Shown here: positions 47,323 through 55,274 of the stretch, one piece after another | How the letters are laid out: each line of letters opens with the position of its first letter | Position numbering within the stretch: the stretch's first letter is position 1 | Assembly: GCF_001279525.1 (NCBI RefSeq) | Contig: NZ_LGDY01000125.1 | Location: 1-64,000, forward strand | Direction of reading: 5' to 3' | DNA length: 64,000 nt | Source of the DNA: Nocardia sp. NRRL S-836 | GTDB taxonomy: Bacteria > Actinomycetota > Actinomycetes > Mycobacteriales > Pseudonocardiaceae | The notes under the pieces: generated by a model | Databases searched by the model: none | Told to the model about the DNA's origin: nothing | Seen by the model: only the letters and a program-made list of their open reading frames with translations | Position numbers and translations under genes: made by a program

Positions 47323-47457
47323 CCGCGATGTCCCCTCAACCCCGATGCGGACACATTATGCCCAGTGTTTCGACCTGCGCTCGATCTGACGTCGAGAGCG
47401 GCCCGCGAGGGTGTGAGCACCACACTCCGAGGCTGCTCCGACCCCGAGGAACCCGAC

Positions 47458-48045
47458 ATGGACCTCAATGTGAACGTCGCCGTCGTCTACTACTCCTCGA
47501 CGGGCACCATCCACCGGATCGCCACGGAGCTGGCGGAGACGGCTGAGAAGGCCGGGGCGGAGGTGCGGCTGGTCAGGGCGGCCGAGCTGGCGCCGCGGGC
47601 CGCCGTCGACTCCAAGCCCGCCTGGGCCGCCCACCTGGCCGAGACCGCGGACGTGCCGGAGGCGCGCGTCGAGGACGTGCTGTGGGCCGACGCGGTGCTG
47701 TTCGGCACGCCGACCCGGTTCGGGAACATGTCGGCCCAGCTCAAGCAGTTCATCGACACGCTGGGGCCGGCGTGGTTCCGCGGTCAGCTGGCCGACAAGG
47801 TCTACAGCGCCTTCACCTCCGGCGGCAGCGCCCACGGGGGCATGGAGACGACGCTGGTGTCGATCTACAACATGGTCTGCCACTTCGGCGGCATCATCGT
47901 GCCGCCCGGTCTGAACGAGAACCCCTACGGCACGTCGCACGTGCTGGGGCGCGACAACCTCCGCGTCGGTGAGCAGGCGCTGCAGGCAGCGCAAGTGCAG
48001 GCAAATCGGGTCGTGCGGGTGGCACGGGCGTTGAAGGAGATCTGA
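47458..48045 (+). CDS. wrbA: WrbA-type NAD(P)H:quinone oxidoreductase
   Basis: This flavodoxin-like FMN quinone reductase has 195 residues. FMN-phosphate loop YYSSTGTIHRIA, ADAVLFGTPTRFGNMSAQLKQF and FTSGGSAHGGMETT are characteristic. In aromatic polyketide clusters it may reduce quinone intermediates or protect against redox cycling. The ATG at 47458 is used; an in-frame GTG at 47413 is possible. It is followed five bases later by the KAS III-like gene, so the two form one unit. Confidence 0.9.
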   Translation: MDLNVNVAVVYYSSTGTIHRIATELAETAEKAGAEVRLVRAAELAPRAAVDSKPAWAAHLAETADVPEARVEDVLWADAVLFGTPTRFGNMSAQLKQFIDTLGPAWFRGQLADKVYSAFTSGGSAHGGMETTLVSIYNMVCHFGGIIVPPGLNENPYGTSHVLGRDNLRVGEQALQAAQVQANRVVRVARALKEI

Positions 48046-48049
48046 ACCG

Positions 48050-49084
48050 GTGCGAATCAACGAGAACGTGTACGTGCGCGGCAACGGGATCCGGCTGCCG
48101 TCGACGTTGTCGGTGGCCGACGCGATCGCCTCCGGCGAGTGCGAGCCGAAGCTGGTGGCCCGCACCGACGTCGTGTCGGTCGCGGTGTCGCCGGAGGAGT
48201 CGGCCGCGGAGATGGCGGTCGCGGCCGCGGCGACGGCGCTGGAGCGGGCCGGGTCGACGGCGGCGGAGGTCGACCTGATCCTGCACGCCGACACCTACCA
48301 CCAGGGCCAGGACCTGTGGCCGGTCGCCTCCTACATCCAGCGGGAGACCGTGCGCAACGGCTGCCTGGCGCTGGAGATCCGGCAGATGTCCAACGGCGGC
48401 ATGGCGGCGCTCGACCTCGCGGTGTCGTACCTGACGTCGCGCCACGGCCGTGCGGACGCCCTGCTGACCACGGCGGACCGGTTCTGCCTGCCCGGCATCG
48501 ACCGGTGGCGCACCGACCCCGGCACGCCCTACGCGGACGGCGCGACCGCGATCGTGCTGTCCCGCCGGGGCGGCTACGCGCAGCTGCTGTCGCTGGCCGT
48601 GCACGCCGACTCCGACCTGGAGCCGCTGCACCGCGGCGACGAGCCGTTCGGGCCGGCCCCGTTCACCTACCGCATGCCGGTGGACTTCGAGGCGGCCAAG
48701 CACACGTTCAGCAGGCAGTACGGGCTGTCCTACGGCATCAACAAGGCCAACGCGGGCCAGAACGTGGCCATCGAGGAGGCGCTGGCCGACGCCGACATGA
48801 AGATGGGTGACGCCGACTGGGTCGTGCTCCCCCACTTCGGGCGCCGCCGGCTCGACGTGAACTACCTGCGGCCCTACGACATCGACACCTCGCGCACGAC
48901 GTGGGAGTGGAGCCGGACCGTCGGACACCTGGGCGCGGGCGACCAGTTCGCCGGACTCGGGCACCTCGTGGACACCGGCCAGGCCAAGCCCGGTCAGCGG
49001 GTCGTGCTGGTCGGCGTCGGTGCCGGCTACAGCTGGGGCTGCGCGGTCCTGGAGATCACCGAGAAGCCCTCCTGGGTGGACTGA
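48050..49084 (+). CDS. KAS III-like starter-unit acyltransferase with Ser nucleophile
   Basis: This thiolase-fold protein of 344 residues belongs to the KAS III group. The expected active-site Cys is replaced by Ser114 in EIRQMSNGGMAAL. His262 (VLPHFGRRR) is retained, and the usual Asn site reads GHLGAGD. This pattern recalls DpsC, the Ser-containing KAS III-like protein that selects propionyl starters in daunorubicin synthesis, and CerJ-like acyltransferases. A GTG start with AAGGAG upstream supports this start. It may prime the ACP with a non-acetate starter or acylate a tailoring site. Confidence 0.88.
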   Translation: MRINENVYVRGNGIRLPSTLSVADAIASGECEPKLVARTDVVSVAVSPEESAAEMAVAAAATALERAGSTAAEVDLILHADTYHQGQDLWPVASYIQRETVRNGCLALEIRQMSNGGMAALDLAVSYLTSRHGRADALLTTADRFCLPGIDRWRTDPGTPYADGATAIVLSRRGGYAQLLSLAVHADSDLEPLHRGDEPFGPAPFTYRMPVDFEAAKHTFSRQYGLSYGINKANAGQNVAIEEALADADMKMGDADWVVLPHFGRRRLDVNYLRPYDIDTSRTTWEWSRTVGHLGAGDQFAGLGHLVDTGQAKPGQRVVLVGVGAGYSWGCAVLEITEKPSWVD

Positions 49085-49095
49085 GAACCCCTGCG

Positions 49096-49144
49096 ACGAC
49101 TTCCGCCCCCTCGAACCCAGGTGGTTCGAGGGGGCGGAAGTCGT
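49096..49144. terminator. Strong bidirectional hairpin after the KAS III-like gene
   Basis: A 22-bp inverted repeat (49096-49117 with 49123-49144) with a five-base loop lies 12 bases after the KAS III-like stop, between converging genes. Confidence 0.85.
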
Positions 49145-49173
49145 TGCGGCGTCCCGGTTTCAGGAACGCACAA

Positions 49174-49204
49174 CGCTCGGCCGGGAAGGTTTCCCGGCCG
49201 AGCG
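49174..49204 (-). terminator. Second hairpin, downstream of the ferredoxin reductase gene
   Basis: A perfect 14-bp inverted repeat, CGCTCGGCCGGGAA (49174-49187) with 49191-49204, has a three-base loop. It lies 18 bases past the reductase stop on the minus strand. Confidence 0.75.
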
Positions 49205-49221
49205 CGAGTCGAGCGGTGTGG

Positions 49222-50433
49222 TCAGGCGGCGACGGCGCCGCCCTGCACGTACGTGCGGAGGTCGAAGCCGGGAGCGGCGACGACGTCCGGGGAAACGGTG
49301 CCACCGGCGGAGAGCAGCCGCCGGGCCATCATGTAGTCGGCGGGCTTGTTGACCGCCTCCACGCCGAGCAGCCGGTCGCCGCGGAAGCAGAAGACGGAGA
49401 ACCGCCCGCCGTCCGGGTCGCCGGTGACGACGGTGCGGTCGTGCCCGTCGACGAGGCCGGCGATCTGCAGCCGCACCGCGTACTGGTCGCTCCAGAACCA
49501 CGGCAGGCCGGTGTACGGCTCGGCCGAGCCCGTGATCGACGCGGCGACGCAGGCGGCCTGGTCGACGGCGTTCTGCACGGACTCCAGCCGGATGCGGCGC
49601 CCGGCGCGCGGGCTGGAGAACCGCGCGCAGTCACCGATCGCGTAGATCGACGGGTCGTCGGTGCGCAGGTGCGCGTCGACCACCACGCCGTCGTCCACGG
49701 TCAGCCCGGCGCCGGCGGCGAGCTCCGTGTTCGGGACGACACCGATGCCCGCGACGACGAGATCCGCGGGCAGCAGGGTGCCGTCGGCGAGCTCGACCAC
49801 GTCCGGTCGCACGGACTTCACCTGCGTGCCGAGCAGGATCCGCACGCCCGACCGCTCGTGCGCGGAGACGACGTGGGCCGAGGTGAACGGGGTGACCGCG
49901 CGCGCCATCGCACGCGGCAACGCTTCCACGACCGTGACGTCGTGGCCCTGTTCCCGCGCCACCGCGGCGAACTCCAGCCCGATGAACCCGGCGCCGATGA
50001 CGACGACCCGCGAGGGGCCGTCGAGACGGGCCCGCACGGCGTCCACGTCGGCGATGGTGCGCAACGAGAACGTGCCGGGCAGGGTGCGCGGCTCCGCCCC
50101 GGTGGCGAGCACCAGGTCGCCGAACTCCAGTGTGCGGCCGGAGCTCAACACGACGACCCTGGCCGCCCGGTCGACCACGGCGACCGGGTCGTCCAGCACC
50201 AGGTCGATGTCGTTGTCCGCGTAGTAGGACTGCTTCTGCGTGAGGAGTCCCTCGACATCGGTCCTCCCCGCCAGGTACGCCTTCGTCAGCGGAGGACGCT
50301 GGTACGGCGCAACGGATTCGGCACCGACGACCGTGATCGGGCCGCGGTACCCCTGCTCGCGCAGGGACACCGCCACCTGACCTCCGGCCTGGCCGGCACC
50401 GACGACGACCACTGACGACGACGCGGCGGCCAT
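49222..50433 (-). CDS. FAD-dependent ferredoxin reductase
   Basis: This 403-residue NAD(P)H/FAD reductase is of the putidaredoxin-reductase type. The FAD motif VVVVGAGQAGGQVAVSL is at the N-terminus. YQRPPLTKAYL follows, then the NADH-binding VVVIGAGFIGLEFA and the late FAD block IYAIGDCARF. It should pass electrons to the ferredoxin encoded at 51212 for the P450s. It is last in the P450-ferredoxin-ketoreductase-reductase operon, with a one-base gap to the ketoreductase. Confidence 0.93.
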   Translation of the reverse strand: MAAASSSVVVVGAGQAGGQVAVSLREQGYRGPITVVGAESVAPYQRPPLTKAYLAGRTDVEGLLTQKQSYYADNDIDLVLDDPVAVVDRAARVVVLSSGRTLEFGDLVLATGAEPRTLPGTFSLRTIADVDAVRARLDGPSRVVVIGAGFIGLEFAAVAREQGHDVTVVEALPRAMARAVTPFTSAHVVSAHERSGVRILLGTQVKSVRPDVVELADGTLLPADLVVAGIGVVPNTELAAGAGLTVDDGVVVDAHLRTDDPSIYAIGDCARFSSPRAGRRIRLESVQNAVDQAACVAASITGSAEPYTGLPWFWSDQYAVRLQIAGLVDGHDRTVVTGDPDGGRFSVFCFRGDRLLGVEAVNKPADYMMARRLLSAGGTVSPDVVAAPGFDLRTYVQGGAVAA

Positions 50434-50434
50434 C

Positions 50435-51202
50435 TCAGTAGTTCCCCAGCCCGCCGCACACGTTGAGCGCCTGTGCGGTGATGGAGGACGCGGTGTCGGT
50501 CACCAGGTAGGAGACGAGCCCGGCGACCTCCTCCGGCGTCGAGTAGCGGCCCAGCGGGATCTTCGCGTTGAACTTCTCCTGCACGTCCTCCTCGGTCACG
50601 CCCCAGTAGTTGGCGTAACCCTGGCGGACCCGGCTCGCCATCGGCGTCTCGACGTAACCGGGGCACACCGCGTTGACCGTGATGCCGGTCTTCGCGAGCT
50701 CCAGGCCGACCGCCTTGGTGAAGCCGATGACGCCGTGCTTGGACGCGGAGTAAGGCGCGGCCAGCATGACACCCTGCTTGCCACCGGTGGACGCGATGTT
50801 GATGATCCGCCCCCACGAGCCCTTGAGCATCTCGCCGGTGCTCAACACCTCTTTGGTGACGCGGAAGACGCTGTTGAGGTTCGTCTCGACGACGTCGAGC
50901 CAGATGTTCTCGTCCAGCGACGCGGTCTCACCGCCGCCACCGCGGCCGGCGTTGTTGACGAGGACGTCGATGCGGCCGAAGCTCTCCACGGCCTTGGTGA
51001 CGGCGGCGTGAACGTCCTCAGTGGACGTGACGTCGCACGCGGCACCGTCGGCCTCGTAGCCGTCCTCGCGCAGCTGCTTCACCGTCGAGGACACGTTCTC
51101 CTGGTTGCGCGAGACGACGAACACCGGTTTGCCCTGCGCGGCGAGGGACTGCGCGACGGCGAGACCGATTCCGCTCGTGGCGCCCGTGACGAAGGCGGTC
51201 AT
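50435..51202 (-). CDS. Type II PKS C9 ketoreductase (ActIII-like SDR)
   Basis: This short-chain dehydrogenase of 255 residues should reduce one carbonyl of the nascent polyketide with NADPH. The nucleotide motif TGATSGIG is at residue 7 and NNAG near 83. The catalytic Ser138, Tyr151 and Lys155 are present (APYSASKHG). The block GKQGVMLAAPYSASKHGVIG is nearly identical to the ActIII type. It sits between the ferredoxin and ferredoxin reductase genes, an odd place for a PKS enzyme but clearly co-transcribed. Confidence 0.95.
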   Translation of the reverse strand: MTAFVTGATSGIGLAVAQSLAAQGKPVFVVSRNQENVSSTVKQLREDGYEADGAACDVTSTEDVHAAVTKAVESFGRIDVLVNNAGRGGGGETASLDENIWLDVVETNLNSVFRVTKEVLSTGEMLKGSWGRIINIASTGGKQGVMLAAPYSASKHGVIGFTKAVGLELAKTGITVNAVCPGYVETPMASRVRQGYANYWGVTEEDVQEKFNAKIPLGRYSTPEEVAGLVSYLVTDTASSITAQALNVCGGLGNY

Positions 51203-51211
51203 GCTCTTCTC

Positions 51212-51535
51212 CTAAATCTGCTTCTCGGGCACGTGCACCACGAGCCCGTCGACGTCGTCGGACACCGGGATCTGGCAGCTGAGCCGGCTGTTGTCCAAGC
51301 GCGGGCTGGCCGTGCAGTACAGCAGCTCGTCCTCGACCGCGTGCATGGCCGACAACGGCTTGGTGTTGTCCTTGTCGACGTAGACGTGGCAGGTGCCGCA
51401 GGACGCTCCCCCGCCGCACTCGGCGACGATGCCGGGGACGCCGTTCAGCTTGGCGCCGCGCATCACGGAGTCGCCGTCCTTGACGTCGACGATGGTCGAG
51501 GTGCCGTCGGTCTGGATGTAGGTGATCTTGGCCAT
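51212..51535 (-). CDS. [2Fe-2S] ferredoxin (adrenodoxin/putidaredoxin type)
   Basis: This 107-residue ferredoxin has ligands Cys40, Cys46, Cys49 and Cys87 in the spacing CX5CX2CX37C. The visible motif is ECGGGASCGTCHVYV. It would shuttle electrons from the FAD reductase to P450s. The ATG at 51535 is 14 bases after the P450 stop. Most actinobacterial P450s use [3Fe-4S] ferredoxins, so this class I vertebrate-like pair is a distinct choice. Confidence 0.95.
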   Translation of the reverse strand: MAKITYIQTDGTSTIVDVKDGDSVMRGAKLNGVPGIVAECGGGASCGTCHVYVDKDNTKPLSAMHAVEDELLYCTASPRLDNSRLSCQIPVSDDVDGLVVHVPEKQI

Positions 51536-51549
51536 TGGTGGCCCCCTTC

Positions 51550-52779
51550 TCATGCGTCCCAGGTGACCGGGAGCTCCCACAGGCCGTAGATGACGGCGCC
51601 TTCCTTGCGCGGGATCTCGTTGAACGGCTTCGCGAGGCGCAGGCTCGGGATGCGCTGGAACAGCGTCGTCCACACGATCTGCATCTCCAGGCGCGCGAGG
51701 TCGGCACCGATGCAGTGGTGCAGGCCGTAGCCGAACCCGAGGTGCTTGCGGGTGCCGCGTTCGAGGATCAGCCTGTCCGGCTCGGGGAAGACCTCCGGGT
51801 CGCGGTTGCCCGCGAGACCGAGGCACAGGATGCCGTCGCCCTTGCGGATCACCTTGCCGGCGATCTCGATGTCCTCCAGCGCGACGCGCGGGATCGCGGT
51901 GTCGCCGATGGTGGCGATGCGGACCAGTTCCTCGACCGCCGAGTCGATCATGCCCTCCGGGTCGTCCAGCAGCAGCTTGAGCTGGTCCGGGTTCTCCAGC
52001 AGGCACGCGGTGCCGAGGGAGAGCATGCTCGCGGTGGTCTCGTGGCCACCGTTCATCAGCAGGCGGATCATGTTGAACAGGTCGCGCTTGGTGTACTCCT
52101 CGCCCGACGCCGCGTACTCGGCCATCGCCCGGCTGAGCAGGTCGTCACCCGGCTCGCGCTCCTTGATCGCGATCAGGTCGTTGACGTAGGCGTTCACCTC
52201 GACGATGGCGGCCTGGCGCTGCTCGGGCGTGCTGTGCCCGCCGAGCAGGCAGGTGCCGTGCTTGATGAAGAACTCGTGCTCGTCGTGCGGGATGCCGAGC
52301 AGCTCGCAGATCACCGTCATCGGCACCGGGAGCGAGAACGCGTGGTGGAAGTCGACCACGGGCCCCATCTCCAGGAGCTTGTCGATGTGGTCGTTGACGA
52401 TCTCCACGATGCGCGGCCGCAACCGCTTCACCTGGCGGTTGGTGAACGTCACCGCCGCCTTGCGCCGGGTCGCCGTGTGCTCGGGCGCGTCGTAGCCGAT
52501 GAACGACGTCTCCGTGCGGAACTCCGGCGGCGCAATGAAGTAGAACGGGAAGTTGTCGTGCTTGCGGGAGGCGCTGATCCGCGGGTCCGTGAGGATGGTG
52601 CGGATCGTGTGGTAGCCGGTGATCGTCCAGATCCGCAGACCCGACCCCGTCAACGTCACCTGCGACACGTCTTCCCCGATCATCTCCTCGTACTGCTTGG
52701 GAGGGGTGAACGGGCACTGCCGCTTGTAGGGGAACGTCTCCTCGGCTTCTGTGCCTGACACGGCGGCACCTGTGGTCAT
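51550..52779 (-). CDS. Cytochrome P450
   Basis: This 409-residue heme monooxygenase contains the I-helix motif GGHETTASM, the ExxR helix (EELVRIA) and the heme-Cys loop FGYGLHHCIGADLARLE. Clear overlap with its ferredoxin and reductase genes in one operon gives a complete electron chain. The ATG at 52779 is preferred over the open upstream frame. Hydroxylation or epoxidation of the polyketide is likely; the site is unknown. It is divergent from the second P450. Confidence 0.95.
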   Translation of the reverse strand: MTTGAAVSGTEAEETFPYKRQCPFTPPKQYEEMIGEDVSQVTLTGSGLRIWTITGYHTIRTILTDPRISASRKHDNFPFYFIAPPEFRTETSFIGYDAPEHTATRRKAAVTFTNRQVKRLRPRIVEIVNDHIDKLLEMGPVVDFHHAFSLPVPMTVICELLGIPHDEHEFFIKHGTCLLGGHSTPEQRQAAIVEVNAYVNDLIAIKEREPGDDLLSRAMAEYAASGEEYTKRDLFNMIRLLMNGGHETTASMLSLGTACLLENPDQLKLLLDDPEGMIDSAVEELVRIATIGDTAIPRVALEDIEIAGKVIRKGDGILCLGLAGNRDPEVFPEPDRLILERGTRKHLGFGYGLHHCIGADLARLEMQIVWTTLFQRIPSLRLAKPFNEIPRKEGAVIYGLWELPVTWDA

Positions 52780-52970
52780 GACTCGTCCTCCTGGTCGGGT
52801 AACGCGAGATTTCCACCGCTGCCTGGAAGTGAGCCGGAACACGGCTCGAAGACGGCCGCACGGGTTCGAGTGGCGGGCGAGGCCGTTTCGAGGGGGTGTG
52901 GTGAGGCTTCGGGACGCGATGCGCGCCCGCCACTCAGGTCCCCGCCACGCCAAACCCGGAGGTGTTCGAG

Positions 52971-54179
52971 TTGGTCGCTCCAGAGGTGGCACTCACGTTC
53001 CCTTTCCCCGGTTCGACCTATCTCGGCCCCGACCCCGAGTACGCGCGGATGCGCGCCGAGTGCCCGGTGGCGCCGGTCGCGCTGCCCGACGGCAGGCAGG
53101 TCTGGCTGGTGACGCGGTACGAGGACGTGAAGGCGGCGTCGACCGACCCGCGCTTCAGCCGCGCCGAGACGTTCCACCGCGGTGTCGAACCGTTCCCCGG
53201 CATGTCGCTCGTGCCGCCGGAGATGATCATCTCGACGGACCCGCCGGTGCACAGCAGGCTGCGCAGGCTCGTGATGAAGGTCTTCACCGCGCACCGCGTC
53301 GAGGGGATGCGGCCGCACATCGAGAAGGTCGTGGAGGGCCTGCTCGACGACCTGGAGGCGAGTGAGCGGCCGGCGGACCTGGTCGCGACGCTCACCACGC
53401 CGTTGCCGCTCACCGTCATCTGCGACCTGCTGGGCGTGCCCGCGGCGGACCGCGGCCGCTTCCACGGCTGGGCCAGGCAGTTCGCCGCCGTCGGCGGCCC
53501 GCCGGAGCAGATCCAGGAGGGCATCGCCCGGCTGAGCCAGTACATCGCCGAGCTCATCGAGGTGAAGCGGGAGAACCCGGCCGACGACCTGCTGTCGGCG
53601 CTGATCACCGCGCGCGACGAGGACGACCAGCTCACCGAGCAGGAGCTCGTGGTGTTCGGCTTCACGTTGCTGGGCGCGGGTTTCGACTCCTCCGCGAGCC
53701 AGATCGCGAACTCCGTGCTGGCGCTGCTCGAACACTTCCCCGACCAGTGGCGGCTGCTGTGCGAGCGGCCGGAGCTGATCCCCGATGCGGTCGACGAGCT
53801 GCTGCGCGTGGTGAACCTCTTCGGCACCGACACGACGGGCTTCCCGCGCATCGCCACCGAGGACGTCGAGCTCGGCGGCACCGTGGTCCCGGAGGGCGCG
53901 CTGGTCCTCTTCGGACTCACGTCGGCCAACCACGACGAGACCGTCTTCCCCGACCCGGACCGCGTGGACGTCACGCGCGAAGCCCGCAGCCACGTCGCGT
54001 TCGGCCACGGCATCCACCGCTGCCTCGGCGCCCAGCTCGCGCGCATCGAGCTGGAGATCGCACTGACCGGCCTGGTCCGCCGCTTCCCCGGCCTGCGCCT
54101 CGCCGTCCCGGAGTCGTCGCTGCGGTGGCAGCACGGCGACGTCAACCACACCGTGCTCTCGCTTCCCGTCACCTGGTAA
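52971..54179 (+). CDS. Cytochrome P450 (second)
   Basis: This 402-residue P450 has a heme-Cys loop FGHGIHRCLGAQLARIE and ExxR (DELLRVV). Its I-helix reads GAGFDSSASQ, where the usual Thr is replaced by Ser, so proton delivery may differ. The TTG at 52971 is chosen because GGAGG lies eight bases ahead; the GTG at 52962 overlaps that site. It is followed 21 bases later by the PTGR-like reductase. It probably shares the ferredoxin of the divergent operon. Confidence 0.93.
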   Translation: MVAPEVALTFPFPGSTYLGPDPEYARMRAECPVAPVALPDGRQVWLVTRYEDVKAASTDPRFSRAETFHRGVEPFPGMSLVPPEMIISTDPPVHSRLRRLVMKVFTAHRVEGMRPHIEKVVEGLLDDLEASERPADLVATLTTPLPLTVICDLLGVPAADRGRFHGWARQFAAVGGPPEQIQEGIARLSQYIAELIEVKRENPADDLLSALITARDEDDQLTEQELVVFGFTLLGAGFDSSASQIANSVLALLEHFPDQWRLLCERPELIPDAVDELLRVVNLFGTDTTGFPRIATEDVELGGTVVPEGALVLFGLTSANHDETVFPDPDRVDVTREARSHVAFGHGIHRCLGAQLARIELEIALTGLVRRFPGLRLAVPESSLRWQHGDVNHTVLSLPVTW

Positions 54180-54200
54180 CCGTCCTAAGGAGATCCCCCG

Positions 54201-55223
54201 ATGACCGACTACACCATTCCGGCGACGGGCAAGGAAGTGCGGCTGGCGTCCTACCCGGACGGTGACGTGCGCGCCGACCACTTCACCGTCGTCGACGTCG
54301 AGATCGCCGAGCCCGGTGACGGCGAGGTGCTGGTCCGCAACGAGTGGCAGTCGCTCGGCACCGGTGCCCGCGAGCTGCTGGTGCAGGACACGACCGTGCC
54401 ACTGCCCACGTTCAAGATCGGCGAGCCGATGTGGGGCCGGGTGGTCGGCACGGTCGTGAAGTCCAACAGCGCGCAGCTGGCCGTGGGTGACCTGGTCGAG
54501 AACGGCTACGGCTGGCGCGAGTACGCCACCGGACCGGCGGAGACGTTCTTCCGGCGCGACCGCGCGCAGCTGCCGTCGGCCGAGTACTTCCTGTCGAACG
54601 GGCCGACCGCGTGGCTCGGCATGTCCGACATGGCCGGTGTCGGCGAGGGCGACGTCGTGTTCGTGTCCGGCGCCAGCTCCGGTGTCGGGTCGATGGCTGG
54701 CCTGATCGCCAAGGCCCGCGGCGCCAAGAGGGTCATCGGCAGCGCCGGCAGCAAGGCCAAGGTCGACTACCTGGTCGACGAGCTCGGGTTCGACGCCGCG
54801 TTCGACTACCACGACGGACCGGCGGTCGAGCAGCTCGCGGCGCTGGCCCCGGAGGGCATCACGGTGTTCTTCGACAACGTGGGCGGCGAGCAGTTCGAGG
54901 CCGCGGTGCTGCTGGCCGCGCCGTTCGCCCGGTTCGCGCTGTGCGGTGCGCTGTCCGGCCAGCTCGGGGCCGGCGACGGGGCACAGCCGCGGTTGAACCT
55001 GCTGGCCGCGATCCCGAAGCAGCTGCAGCTGCGCCCGTTCGCCTGCTACCACACGCCCGAGCAGCTCGACGGGTGGAACAAGCAGTTCGGCGAGTGGCTG
55101 CGCGAGGGCAAGATCTCGTTCCCGCACACCGTGGTCGAGGGCGGTGTCCCGGCGTTGCCGCAGACGTTCGCAGACCTGCTGAACCGCAAGTACAGCGGTA
55201 CCACCGTCATCAAGCTCTTCTGA
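54201..55223 (+). CDS. PTGR/MDR-family NADPH-dependent reductase
   Basis: This zinc-free medium-chain dehydrogenase/reductase of 340 residues resembles prostaglandin reductase/leukotriene B4 dehydrogenase. The cofactor loop SGASSGVGSMAGLIAKARG is intact and TVFFDNVGGEQFEA follows. It has a good ribosome site (AAGGAG). It could reduce an enone or side-chain double bond of the polyketide, but a general detoxification role cannot be excluded. Confidence 0.9.
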   Translation: MTDYTIPATGKEVRLASYPDGDVRADHFTVVDVEIAEPGDGEVLVRNEWQSLGTGARELLVQDTTVPLPTFKIGEPMWGRVVGTVVKSNSAQLAVGDLVENGYGWREYATGPAETFFRRDRAQLPSAEYFLSNGPTAWLGMSDMAGVGEGDVVFVSGASSGVGSMAGLIAKARGAKRVIGSAGSKAKVDYLVDELGFDAAFDYHDGPAVEQLAALAPEGITVFFDNVGGEQFEAAVLLAAPFARFALCGALSGQLGAGDGAQPRLNLLAAIPKQLQLRPFACYHTPEQLDGWNKQFGEWLREGKISFPHTVVEGGVPALPQTFADLLNRKYSGTTVIKLF

Positions 55224-55234
55224 GCACGCCGGAA

Positions 55235-55268
55235 AGCACGCCCGTTCCCCGAGGGGAGCGGGCGTGCT
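55235..55268. terminator. Bidirectional terminator between PTGR-like and AlkZ-like genes
   Basis: The arm AGCACGCCCGTTCCCC (55235-55250) pairs with 55253-55268 with one G-T wobble and a tiny loop. It sits between converging genes. Confidence 0.8.
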
Positions 55269-55274
55269 GTCGTG

